Assembly (NCBI GenBank): GCA_903828785.1
Contig: CAIKNP010000010.1
Coordinates: forward strand, 1 to 64,000
DNA: 64,000 nucleotides
Source: an uncultured Actinomycetes bacterium
GTDB lineage: Bacteria > Actinomycetota > Acidimicrobiia > Acidimicrobiales > RAAP-2
Direction: 5' to 3'
Below are positions 37,671 through 45,192 of the stretch, in pieces. The notes below the pieces were generated by a model. That model ran no database searches, had not been told where the DNA came from, and saw only the letters and a program-made list of their open reading frames with translations. Numbering within the stretch: position 1 is the stretch's first letter; the number at the start of each line of letters is the position of its first letter. The position numbers and the translations under genes were made by a program.

Positions 37671-38420
37671 TTAGTGTACAACGTTGATGAAGGTAGTGGT
37701 GGCGGAGACGACAATCGCCGAAACACCAACCCACACCCAGAACAAGCGAACCAGGCGAGCCTGGTACCACTTGTCACCGTTGATAACGCCTCGCGCTGAA
37801 CGAATCGCGAGCCCCACGCCCAAGAAGGCGAGGAGGAAGAGGTGAACCACAGCTGAGCCAATGATCACCATCATCGACGAGTCGTAGGTGGTGTAGCTCA
37901 TTGTCTGCGAGTCATTTACCGCAACGTAAATCTGCGGAATGGACTGCAACTGCTTGAAGCTCAAAACAATCGCAACCACGGTGACCAAGACGGCAACCCA
38001 GCAGGTCATCGAATAGTTCTTCGCGTTCTTTGAACTGCGCAGGGCCTTCTCGGCACCCCAGATAATCAGGGCACTCAAGACGGTGAGCAAGGTCACCGTC
38101 CAGTTGAGACCGGCAGCCAGTTTGCCCACCATGACGTTGGTGGGATCAGCCAAACTCGCGGCATTCTGGTACCACGCATAGGTGTGACCGCCAGCCATCT
38201 GCGGACCTGGGTAACCCAGCATGGACATCCAGTGTCCCCCGGTGTTCACGCCTCGCAAGTAGAGGTAGGTGAACAGCAGAGCGGCGGTTGTAATGATGTC
38301 ACCACCGATGAACAACCAAATCGCCATTCGCTGGCGGCCGTCAACGACCTCTGGCGGCTCGTGGTGACCACCATCGTGGCCTCCGTGAGCGTCATGCTCG
38401 GCGTGGGTGTCGATACTCAT
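37671..38420 (-). CDS. coxC: Cytochrome c oxidase subunit III
   Basis: Membrane subunit of the aerobic terminal oxidase. 249 residues with about five hydrophobic helices. The family start is recognisable as RQRMAIWLFIGGDIITTAALLF, where the usual W-x-F-I-x-SE motif has GD in place of SE. The ATG at 38420 overlaps the coxA stop as ATGA. The first 20 residues hold six histidines (MSIDTHAEHDAHGGHDGGHH), a possible metal-binding tail. Placement as subunit III relies on position, size and this motif. Confidence 0.88.
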   Translation of the reverse strand: MSIDTHAEHDAHGGHDGGHHEPPEVVDGRQRMAIWLFIGGDIITTAALLFTYLYLRGVNTGGHWMSMLGYPGPQMAGGHTYAWYQNAASLADPTNVMVGKLAAGLNWTVTLLTVLSALIIWGAEKALRSSKNAKNYSMTCWVAVLVTVVAIVLSFKQLQSIPQIYVAVNDSQTMSYTTYDSSMMVIIGSAVVHLFLLAFLGVGLAIRSARGVINGDKWYQARLVRLFWVWVGVSAIVVSATTTFINVVH

Positions 38421-40282
38421 GAACGCACCAGTTCCTTTCCGTAGTTGTAAGGGTCTTCGGTAATGACGGGAAGAACGTCGAAGTTCTCCAGTGGTGGTGG
38501 CGTCGGAACGAGCCACTCAAGGGAGTTCGCCTGCCATGGGTTAGGACCAGAGGCCTCGCCGTGACTCCAGCATCGAACCACCGCGGCCAGCAGCACCAGC
38601 ATTCCCGCCATGATCATGTAGGCGCCAATGGTCGTAATGAAGTTGGTGTGCTCAAACAACAGGGCGTAGGACGAGTAGCGACGTGGCATACCGCGCATTC
38701 CGGAGATGAACATGGCGCCAAAGGTCACCTGCACGCCAATGAAGACCAGCCAGAAGGAAATTCGTCCCATCGTCTCGTCTAAGTAGCGCCCAGTCACCTT
38801 CGGGTACCAGAAACACAGCGCCGCAATGGCACCGAACAAGACTGAACCAACGAAGACGTAGTGGAAGTGCGCCGTAACGAACATGGTGCCGTGCAACTGA
38901 TTGTCAATCGGAATGTCCGAGAGGTAAATACCAGTGACACCGGCAATGATGAAGTTGAAGATGAATCCAAAGAGCCACACCGTTGGCAACTTCATCCAAA
39001 TGTTTCCGCGCCATAAGGTCCCCACAATCACCAGGAAGAAGAGACCGGTGGGCAAGGAAATGAGCTCAGTCGTCAGCATGAACGGCCCACCGAGGTTGGG
39101 TGCCCAACCAGTGGTGAACATGTGGTGCGCCCACACCAGCATGGAGAGTCCAGCCAAACCAGCCATACCAGCGATAGCGGTACGGTAGCTAAACACGGGC
39201 TTGCGAGCCATAACCGAAGCGATCTCGAAGAGAGCACCGACCGCGGGGATCAAGATCACGTACACCTCGGGGTGTCCCATGAGCCAGAACAAGTTGGCCT
39301 GTAACCATCCGGTTCCACCGCCACTTGCGATGAAGAAACTCGTGTTAAAGACGCGGTCCATCAAGGTCTGCGCCTCCACCAGTGAGAAGTAGGGGAAGGC
39401 GTAGAGGCCCAGCGCGGCGGCGATGATCGCCGACCACACCATGATCGGCAAACGGGCGAGCGTCATACCCTTGGTACGCATGGTCATGACCGTGCAGATG
39501 GTGTTAACGCCGGCCACCGTTGTGGAAACGGTGAAGACGATGATCGCCATGGCGAAGAAGTCCATACCGATACCGGCTTGGTCGGCGATTGGCGCCAGCA
39601 CAACCCAGCCCATGGTCAAAGAGCCAACGCCCAGAACCGTCAAGAGCAGGCCCGCAGCGGCCACCAATGTCCAAAGACTCAAGGCGTTCAGACGAGGGAA
39701 CGCCATGTCCCGAGCACCGCACATGATTGGTACGACGAAGTTGCCCCAGGGGCCAGCAACGGCGACAATCAGAGCCAAAATCATCAACATTCCGTGCACC
39801 GCAATGAAACCGTTGTACACCTGCTGGTCGACGAAGTGGTTACCAGGAACAATCAGTTCAGTACGGATGGCCATGGCCAAGATGCCACCGGCACCCAGCA
39901 ACACGGCCGTCATGACGATGTACTGCACACCGACCACCTTGTGGTCCGTGCAGAACTTCCAGTAGCGCTTGACACCCTGGTTCTCACCGGCGTAGTAGAG
40001 ATCGTCAGCTCGGGTGTGGTCGCGGCCAATGAGCCAACGTCCCGGTCCGTTCAGAGCACCGATACCCAGCCAGAATCCGACGGTCCATCCGAAGGTCAAG
40101 AACAACACAACCATGTCACTGAAGTTCCTGCTGCTCTGGTCGAGCACGTGGTGGGCTATCGCCCACGAGGCCCACCCGAAGACCACACCACCCAGGAAGC
40201 CGGTGAATATGTTCTGACGTCGCGCCAAACCGCCGCCCTGTGGGGCCTCAGTGTGCGCTACGTGTTCCAAAGTCGAAGTCAT
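38417..40282 (-). CDS. coxA: Cytochrome c oxidase subunit I (divergent, no K-channel lysine)
   Basis: Catalytic subunit that reduces O2 at a heme-CuB centre and pumps protons. 621 residues. Heme and copper ligands are intact: His163, His337 in GHPEVY with Tyr341, His386-His387, and His472 and His474 in AHFHYV. D-channel Asp192 (RDMAFPR) and Glu339 are present. The K-channel lysine of PTGxK is Phe415 (SLPTGLFFL), and the Mg-site Asp after His464 is glycine. About 105 residues with two predicted helices precede the usual TDHK start of the domain (113-115). Preceded by a GGGGGAG ribosome site. Confidence 0.95.
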   Translation of the reverse strand: MTSTLEHVAHTEAPQGGGLARRQNIFTGFLGGVVFGWASWAIAHHVLDQSSRNFSDMVVLFLTFGWTVGFWLGIGALNGPGRWLIGRDHTRADDLYYAGENQGVKRYWKFCTDHKVVGVQYIVMTAVLLGAGGILAMAIRTELIVPGNHFVDQQVYNGFIAVHGMLMILALIVAVAGPWGNFVVPIMCGARDMAFPRLNALSLWTLVAAAGLLLTVLGVGSLTMGWVVLAPIADQAGIGMDFFAMAIIVFTVSTTVAGVNTICTVMTMRTKGMTLARLPIMVWSAIIAAALGLYAFPYFSLVEAQTLMDRVFNTSFFIASGGGTGWLQANLFWLMGHPEVYVILIPAVGALFEIASVMARKPVFSYRTAIAGMAGLAGLSMLVWAHHMFTTGWAPNLGGPFMLTTELISLPTGLFFLVIVGTLWRGNIWMKLPTVWLFGFIFNFIIAGVTGIYLSDIPIDNQLHGTMFVTAHFHYVFVGSVLFGAIAALCFWYPKVTGRYLDETMGRISFWLVFIGVQVTFGAMFISGMRGMPRRYSSYALLFEHTNFITTIGAYMIMAGMLVLLAAVVRCWSHGEASGPNPWQANSLEWLVPTPPPLENFDVLPVITEDPYNYGKELVRS

Positions 40283-40291
40283 GAACTCCCC

Positions 40292-41026
40292 CTATGCCTT
40301 CTGCGACTGCGTTTGCAGCCACGAGTTGAAATCGTTGGCCGACAGGACGGTACCTGTCGTAACCATGAATGCGTGGTTAAGACCACAGAACTGCGTACAG
40401 CGAATGTTGAAATTACCCAGAGCGTTTGGTGTCACGTGCAGGGTAGTAATCGCTCCGGCGTTGGCGTCAACCTGGACACCCATGTTGGCGATCCAGAAAC
40501 CGTGCGTGATGTCGTCAGACGTAATGTGGAACACCACCGTACGGCCCTCGGGCAGAACCAGGGTGGGCGACTCCACGGACGTTCCGGGGTAGGAGAAACT
40601 CCAGACCCATTGCTGACCGGTCACGTTGACGACGAGAGGATTGTTCCCCGTATTCCCGTTGTCAACCGCCAGAGCACCGAGGCCCCAGATGAGCAAGAAG
40701 ACAGTGAGGACGGTCGAGGCAATCAGCCAGTAGGCAACCACCTTGTTGTTCTCGCGAATTGGCTCCGCGGCTTCGGGCACGCCCTCTCCCTTGTGCACCC
40801 AGTGCTTGAGCGCGAAGAGGGTAGCGGCGTACACTCCGGCGGCCACCGGAGCGGCGGCGACGGAAAAGATCACGATGGTCAAAATCGACAAGTGCATGGA
40901 GTCACTCATCGACTTCGGCATCAAGTAGCTAGGCACCCACACCGAAATCAGAACACCGATGACGGTGAGGACAAACCACGTCCAATACATGCCCTTGAGG
41001 CTCTGCTTATTTTTGTTATCAGTCAT
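40292..41026 (-). CDS. coxB: Cytochrome c oxidase subunit II
   Basis: Carries the CuA centre that accepts electrons from cytochrome c. 244 residues. There are three hydrophobic segments (about 15-33, 48-70, 98-118) where two are usual, then a cupredoxin domain from about 128. CuA ligands: His175 (DITHGFW), Cys210, Cys214, His218 and Met221. The usual CxExC glutamate is Gln212. No cytochrome c domain is fused. An AAGGA site lies 5 bases before the ATG. It follows the secreted cupredoxin gene by 8 bases. Confidence 0.96.
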   Translation of the reverse strand: MTDNKNKQSLKGMYWTWFVLTVIGVLISVWVPSYLMPKSMSDSMHLSILTIVIFSVAAAPVAAGVYAATLFALKHWVHKGEGVPEAAEPIRENNKVVAYWLIASTVLTVFLLIWGLGALAVDNGNTGNNPLVVNVTGQQWVWSFSYPGTSVESPTLVLPEGRTVVFHITSDDITHGFWIANMGVQVDANAGAITTLHVTPNALGNFNIRCTQFCGLNHAFMVTTGTVLSANDFNSWLQTQSQKA

Positions 41027-41034
41027 GTTGTTCC

Positions 41035-41760
41035 TTACTTAACCGTCAAAGCGCCGGACATGTATCCGTACGAGGACATCGCGTAGCCAAACTGGCCTTC
41101 ACGTGATCCACCGCAGGGGAACTCACAGTTCCATTCGTAGACCGTGCCGGCGGCCCCGGTCTTGAACGAGAAGTTCACGAGTACGGGCTCCGGGTAGGTT
41201 CCGGTTCCTTGGGCCACTGGAGTGGGATTAGCGGGGTCCGCCGGAAGCGGCACCGACACGAAGAGTGCCGGCGTCGTCCCCTGAGGAATGCCGCGAAGAG
41301 TGAACGTGTGGCCAATTTGCGTGGTATCCACACTCGTTCCCGTCACGGGAGCCTCGTAGCTCGAGGCGTCCGCCGTCTTCGCATCAGTCTTGGGCATCTG
41401 CCACGTTGCCATACCATCGGTGGTCCCGTAGACGTGCGAGAAGAATGAATTGTTCAATGGACCACCACCGTCGTACTGCTTGATGGTCATGTGGACGACG
41501 GTGTTCGCTGGCGCTTCCCAGCGAAAGTTTGAGTAGGTGACCCAGTCGGGGTGGGCGCCACCCGTCGCACCGTGATAACCCGCTAACGAGTCTGGGTAGG
41601 TGCTAATCGTCAAGGTGCAATTTCCCGGGGTTGTGGGCACACACTGCAATGCGTCCTGATGAGGCGTTGCGCTAGCCAGCGCAAAACCCGCTAATGCGAG
41701 TGCTCCCCCACCAAGAAGTATTGAAGCCAGTGCCGTGCCGATCGCTTTCGATCGCTCCAT
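41035..41760 (-). CDS. Secreted cupredoxin-like protein, unknown role
   Basis: 241 residues with an N-terminal signal or anchor helix (about 6-31) and an extracytoplasmic beta-rich domain. The C-terminal part resembles a CoxB cupredoxin: His151 in QIGHTFTL, then Cys212-x3-Cys216 in WNCEFPCGG, with Met228 and Met234 near the end. The CuA His four residues after the second Cys is missing. An extra pair, Cys40 and Cys48, could form a disulfide. The ATG at 41760 has AAGGAG five bases upstream. First gene of the coxB-coxA-coxC transcript. It could be an accessory copper carrier or an added electron-entry subunit; I do not recognise the family. Confidence 0.85.
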   Translation of the reverse strand: MERSKAIGTALASILLGGGALALAGFALASATPHQDALQCVPTTPGNCTLTISTYPDSLAGYHGATGGAHPDWVTYSNFRWEAPANTVVHMTIKQYDGGGPLNNSFFSHVYGTTDGMATWQMPKTDAKTADASSYEAPVTGTSVDTTQIGHTFTLRGIPQGTTPALFVSVPLPADPANPTPVAQGTGTYPEPVLVNFSFKTGAAGTVYEWNCEFPCGGSREGQFGYAMSSYGYMSGALTVK

Positions 41761-41821
41761 GTGGTCTCCTTCATAAACTTCATCTAGAGGCGTGTGCAAC
41801 TATTCACAAACACCTGTAGTA

Positions 41822-41849
41822 AATGTAGCGCAAAAAAACCATAAGGCAA
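41822..41849 (-). promoter_or_regulatory. Candidate promoter of the cupredoxin-coxBAC operon
   Basis: TTGCCT (41844-41849), 16-bp spacer, TACATT (41822-41827) on the minus strand. This leaves a leader of roughly 55 bases with a normal ribosome site, unlike the leaderless genes around it. Confidence 0.4.
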
Positions 41850-41867
41850 GGATTAAGGTTCACTACC

Positions 41868-42215
41868 GTGGCAATTGAAAACAATTCAACCTTTCGCATT
41901 CACTTGGGTCTAGTGATTGCCGAAAGCATTTGCATTCCCGCCGGTATCTTCGAACTCTCGCGGGCGCTGCACGGCAACCTGCTTTCGTGGGCCTACGTGA
42001 TCGAGTGGCCGGGTCTGGCCATTTATGCCGTTTTCATGTGGTCCAAAATGCTCAAAGAAGAACGAGGTGAGGACGAGCGGTCGCAGGCTGAACCTGAGCG
42101 CATTGAACGCCAGCAGTCCGACGACCCGGAACTAAAGGCCTGGAACGATTACCTGGCCTCGGTCCATGGGGTGAAGCCTCAAGCCGACGTCACACTCGAC
42201 AAACGCGACGTTTGA
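41868..42215 (+). CDS. Small membrane protein, unknown function
   Basis: 115 residues: two hydrophobic helices (about 11-30 and 39-59, the latter LSWAYVIEWPGLAIYAVFMW) and a charged cytoplasmic-type tail with KEERGEDER and DDPELKAWNDYLASVHG. I recall similar small proteins in other actinobacteria but know no function. It lies between the two minus-strand cox units and overlaps the convergent ctaG end by 37 bases. The GTG start has a TAAGGT box 8 bases upstream (41854-41859) and no ribosome site. A role in the oxidase is possible from position only. Confidence 0.78.
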   Translation: MAIENNSTFRIHLGLVIAESICIPAGIFELSRALHGNLLSWAYVIEWPGLAIYAVFMWSKMLKEERGEDERSQAEPERIERQQSDDPELKAWNDYLASVHGVKPQADVTLDKRDV

Positions 42216-43039
42216 CGCTCGAGCGCCCCCATGAGGGACCCCTCACGAAGTACTAAGCGACGGATTATCAATACCAAGCAGGGCACGGCCCAGAAGTCGC
42301 CACAAATCCACAAGATCGCGGCGGCCAATTGTTGGTGGGCGAACGCTGTCGCGGGCGAGATTCCCATGCCCGGCATGTGGGGCATGGAGGGCATCGAACT
42401 CAGGGTCATCACCGAGTACCAGTTGGTCTTGGTGAAAATTGACATCGCCATAGCCATAACCAGCATCTCGAACATGGAAACAACCACCATCAGAAACTGC
42501 AAGCGCAGTCGAGTCTTCACGGGCCGTGGCCACGAGGGTATGAGGTAATGGAAAAAGAAGAAGCCCGAGAGTAAAAAAGCCGGTTCCATCAACCATTGCA
42601 TCATCCAGTCGTGGAGCATGATGGCGTCAAACAGGCGGGGAAGATGCGACGCAACCATTACCCCGTTAAGGACCAGGGCGGCCACGATTGGATTTGCCAC
42701 CGCTCGAGGAATCCGAACGCGGCGATCCAGGTACCACCAGCGTTGTAGCCGCCGCCGCCAGCCCACGGGCAACAGCCTCGCCCAGTGTCGTAGCGTCGAA
42801 CTCGCGATGAGCCCCATGGGCACCGCAAACATCACAATGACGTGGCCAATCATGTGGTCGGGCAGATTCATCATGCCGAGACGCTCGAAGGGCGAGGCGG
42901 CCGCGAACCACAGAAGTCCCCACGAGAAAATTGAGAGAGCGCATTGACCCCAAACTCGTTGCCTCCGGTGAGGGTGACGAATAAGCGCCCCGACGCTAAG
43001 CGCCGCGCCGGCCATCGCCACTACGCCCAGAGGGGTCAT
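42179..43039 (-). CDS. ctaG: CtaG-type cytochrome c oxidase assembly factor (caa3_CtaG)
   Basis: Multi-pass membrane protein thought to help insert copper into the oxidase. 286 residues with about seven helices. It fits the caa3_CtaG family: LPDHMIGHVIVMFAVPMGL, a central SHLPRLFDAIMLHDWMMQWLM and the C-terminal AHQQLAAAILWICGDFWAVP. A Met/His-rich loop (SSMPSMPHMPGMG, about 217-229) could bind copper. It starts 4 bases before the end of the SCO fusion gene, so the two are probably co-translated. Confidence 0.9.
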   Translation of the reverse strand: MTPLGVVAMAGAALSVGALIRHPHRRQRVWGQCALSIFSWGLLWFAAASPFERLGMMNLPDHMIGHVIVMFAVPMGLIASSTLRHWARLLPVGWRRRLQRWWYLDRRVRIPRAVANPIVAALVLNGVMVASHLPRLFDAIMLHDWMMQWLMEPAFLLSGFFFFHYLIPSWPRPVKTRLRLQFLMVVVSMFEMLVMAMAMSIFTKTNWYSVMTLSSMPSMPHMPGMGISPATAFAHQQLAAAILWICGDFWAVPCLVLIIRRLVLREGSLMGALERQTSRLSSVTSA

Positions 43040-44778
43040 CGCACACCTAGCTGGTGCAGAAGCGAGAGTACCTCTGCTTCGGCGGAACCTTGCGTGGCGC
43101 TGCCGCCGTTCAAGGGGTCATCGGGAATTATCCACTGCAAATGGCCCGAGGGGTCGATGATAAAGAAGTAGTCGGCGTGAATGCTCATTCGCCCCTTGGG
43201 CGATGAGAGCACCGAAATCCCGAAGGAGTTCCACACCTTCTTTAAGTGGGCGTTCGACCCAGTCACGAAGAAAAAGTTGGGGACGCTGCGGAGCTGGTGC
43301 TGCGCCACGAAGTGCTGTACGTCCGCCAAGGACTCGTGCAATGGATTCGCCGCCACGGCCACTATGTCGATTGGCGAGTGTGTCGAAAGTTGGGAGCGAA
43401 CGGACTTCAATTGGGCGGCGAGTAGCGAACAGTCCGTCCAGCACACGGGGTCGAGGAAGGTCAACAAGACGTAATGGTCCCGGTGCTCTCCCAGGGTGTA
43501 GGTCTTGCCGTTTTGGTCCGTCAGGGTAAAGGGCGGCGCTACTTCACTCGCCACGGGGTGCGAGGCCAATCCGTTGGCGGCTTCGTAAAACGTTTTCTCG
43601 ATCGGTTGCGTTGTCGCCCACGCCATCGAGGCCACCGAGAACACAATCATGGCCGTCGCAAAGCTCGCCACCACACCTCCCGACAGTGAGCGAAGTTCCT
43701 TGGGCAATCGACTCGGCTTGAGAGAAAGTTCGTTGAATCGAGGCGCTGCGCAGGCGCAGAGGGCGGCGAGTGGGACGAGTGAATTGAAGTCGGTCGCGAG
43801 GCCACCAAAGAATGCGACGTCTTGGGCCACCACCCAGAAAACGAGGGCGAAGGCCACCGTTGACCACACGGGCCAGTTCCACGCTCGGTCAGACGCGAAC
43901 CACAATCCCCCGGCGCTGATGAGTAGCCAGAAAATGATGATCAGATTGGCGCCTCCACCGATGGTGCCCGCGACGTTTCCGCCGTGCAGGGCGAGCGAAG
44001 CAATCCAGTGAGGCTGGGCCACTTGGGTCATGGACTGGGTCATCGCCGTCAAGGCATTGGCGTTTCCACCCTGCCAGAAGCCATCCGAGGGGAGGCACTG
44101 ACGAAGGGCTCCGAGCGTCAAAATCACACTCAATAACCGCAAGGTAGAACGAGAGAAAGTTCGTTTGAAGACTTCCGTTCCCCCCGCGAGCCATAGACCC
44201 GCGATGACGTAAAACAAGGTTGCGCCGGGCCAGCCAAAGAGAATTGACCCGGTAGGCGAAAAAATCCCTCCCGCACCATTGCCAATCAACCAAATCATGG
44301 CCGCCCAGGCAGCTGAGACCAAGGCCACCGAGCGCCCTAGTCGACCATTTGAAACCATGAGCGCAATGCCAATGCCCACCTGAATCCACGCCGTACCAAC
44401 GGCGAGCGCGAGGGGATGTTCATTCCAAAGGACTATTCCGCTGTTCATCAATGAGTGCAGCCACCCGGGGGTCCCCGGGATGGCGGCGCCGACAACTCCC
44501 GTGCCGAGCCCCAATGGCATTGAAGGCTGAAACTGCAAAATGCCGTCGACGAGCCAGATGGCCCCAAAGGACATCCGCAAGAAGGTACGGTTACGGGGCT
44601 CGGTAGCGCCGATGGATGACAGGTTGAAAGTGCGTAGACGACCCGTCACTAGGCCAATCAAGAGCAACAGCATCCCTAGGGCCACGAAGAGTCCCACGGC
44701 GCGAACGAAGAGATCGTGGCGAAAGTACGCAACGATAAGTGGATTAGTCAGCGAAATCTGACTATGGGTCATCACCAT
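43036..44778 (-). CDS. Membrane domain fused to SCO1/SenC copper chaperone
   Basis: 580 residues. Residues 1 to about 390 form some nine or ten hydrophobic helices with the block LRMSFGAIWLVDGILQFQP and several glycine-rich loops; I cannot name this part. From about residue 414 a thioredoxin-fold SCO domain follows: APPFTLTDQNGKTYTL, the copper-binding Cys446-x3-Cys450 in DPVCWTDC and His534 in SIHADYFFIIDPSG. SCO proteins deliver copper to CuA or act as thiol reductants. Coupled to ctaG and 12 bases after nusB. Confidence 0.88.
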   Translation of the reverse strand: MVMTHSQISLTNPLIVAYFRHDLFVRAVGLFVALGMLLLLIGLVTGRLRTFNLSSIGATEPRNRTFLRMSFGAIWLVDGILQFQPSMPLGLGTGVVGAAIPGTPGWLHSLMNSGIVLWNEHPLALAVGTAWIQVGIGIALMVSNGRLGRSVALVSAAWAAMIWLIGNGAGGIFSPTGSILFGWPGATLFYVIAGLWLAGGTEVFKRTFSRSTLRLLSVILTLGALRQCLPSDGFWQGGNANALTAMTQSMTQVAQPHWIASLALHGGNVAGTIGGGANLIIIFWLLISAGGLWFASDRAWNWPVWSTVAFALVFWVVAQDVAFFGGLATDFNSLVPLAALCACAAPRFNELSLKPSRLPKELRSLSGGVVASFATAMIVFSVASMAWATTQPIEKTFYEAANGLASHPVASEVAPPFTLTDQNGKTYTLGEHRDHYVLLTFLDPVCWTDCSLLAAQLKSVRSQLSTHSPIDIVAVAANPLHESLADVQHFVAQHQLRSVPNFFFVTGSNAHLKKVWNSFGISVLSSPKGRMSIHADYFFIIDPSGHLQWIIPDDPLNGGSATQGSAEAEVLSLLHQLGVR

Positions 44779-44790
44779 GGCGAAACCTCT

Positions 44791-45192
44791 TTACAGACCT
44801 AACTCGTCAAAAATTGCGGCGAGCACGCCGTTAACGAAGGAGGGCGCATTATCACCGGAGTAGGTTCGAGTGTTCTCGACGGCCTCATCCATGATGACGG
44901 CCTTGGGCGGGGCGTCATCGAGCAGCGCTTCACCAACCGCCAGTTCCATGATCAGCCGATCGATAAGGGCGATGCGATCAAGCGGCCAGTCAATGGCGTG
45001 GCTCGAAATCAATTCCTGGGAACGAGAACGACTATCTTCACTCGCGTGAAGCAAGAGAACGGTGTACGGGTCGGGAGCAACGGGGAGTTCACCCAAGAGA
45101 ACACCCACGCTGCGCTCCTTGATAGCGGCTTCGTAGAGCAGCTCAAGGGCTCGTTGACGAGCGAGTGTTCGTTGGCTACCGAGGTCGTTCAC
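44791..45192 (-). CDS. nusB: Transcription antitermination factor NusB
   Basis: With S10 it binds boxA RNA and helps rRNA transcription; a boxA-like site is at 686-701. 133 residues, all-helical: RTLARQRALELLYEA, PLDRIALIDRLIMELAVGE and VIMDEAVENTRTYSGDNAPSFVNGVL. Its start shares the last base region of the efp stop. In many actinobacteria nusB is followed by pyrR; here the copper and cox block separates them. Confidence 0.97.
   Translation of the reverse strand: MNDLGSQRTLARQRALELLYEAAIKERSVGVLLGELPVAPDPYTVLLLHASEDSRSRSQELISSHAIDWPLDRIALIDRLIMELAVGEALLDDAPPKAVIMDEAVENTRTYSGDNAPSFVNGVLAAIFDELGL

Noticed and set aside
39578..41086. A 502-codon open frame on the plus strand opposite coxA and coxB
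   Set aside because: It is the mirror of well-supported genes; its translation is low-complexity and His/Gln/Asp-rich, and it has no promoter or ribosome site.
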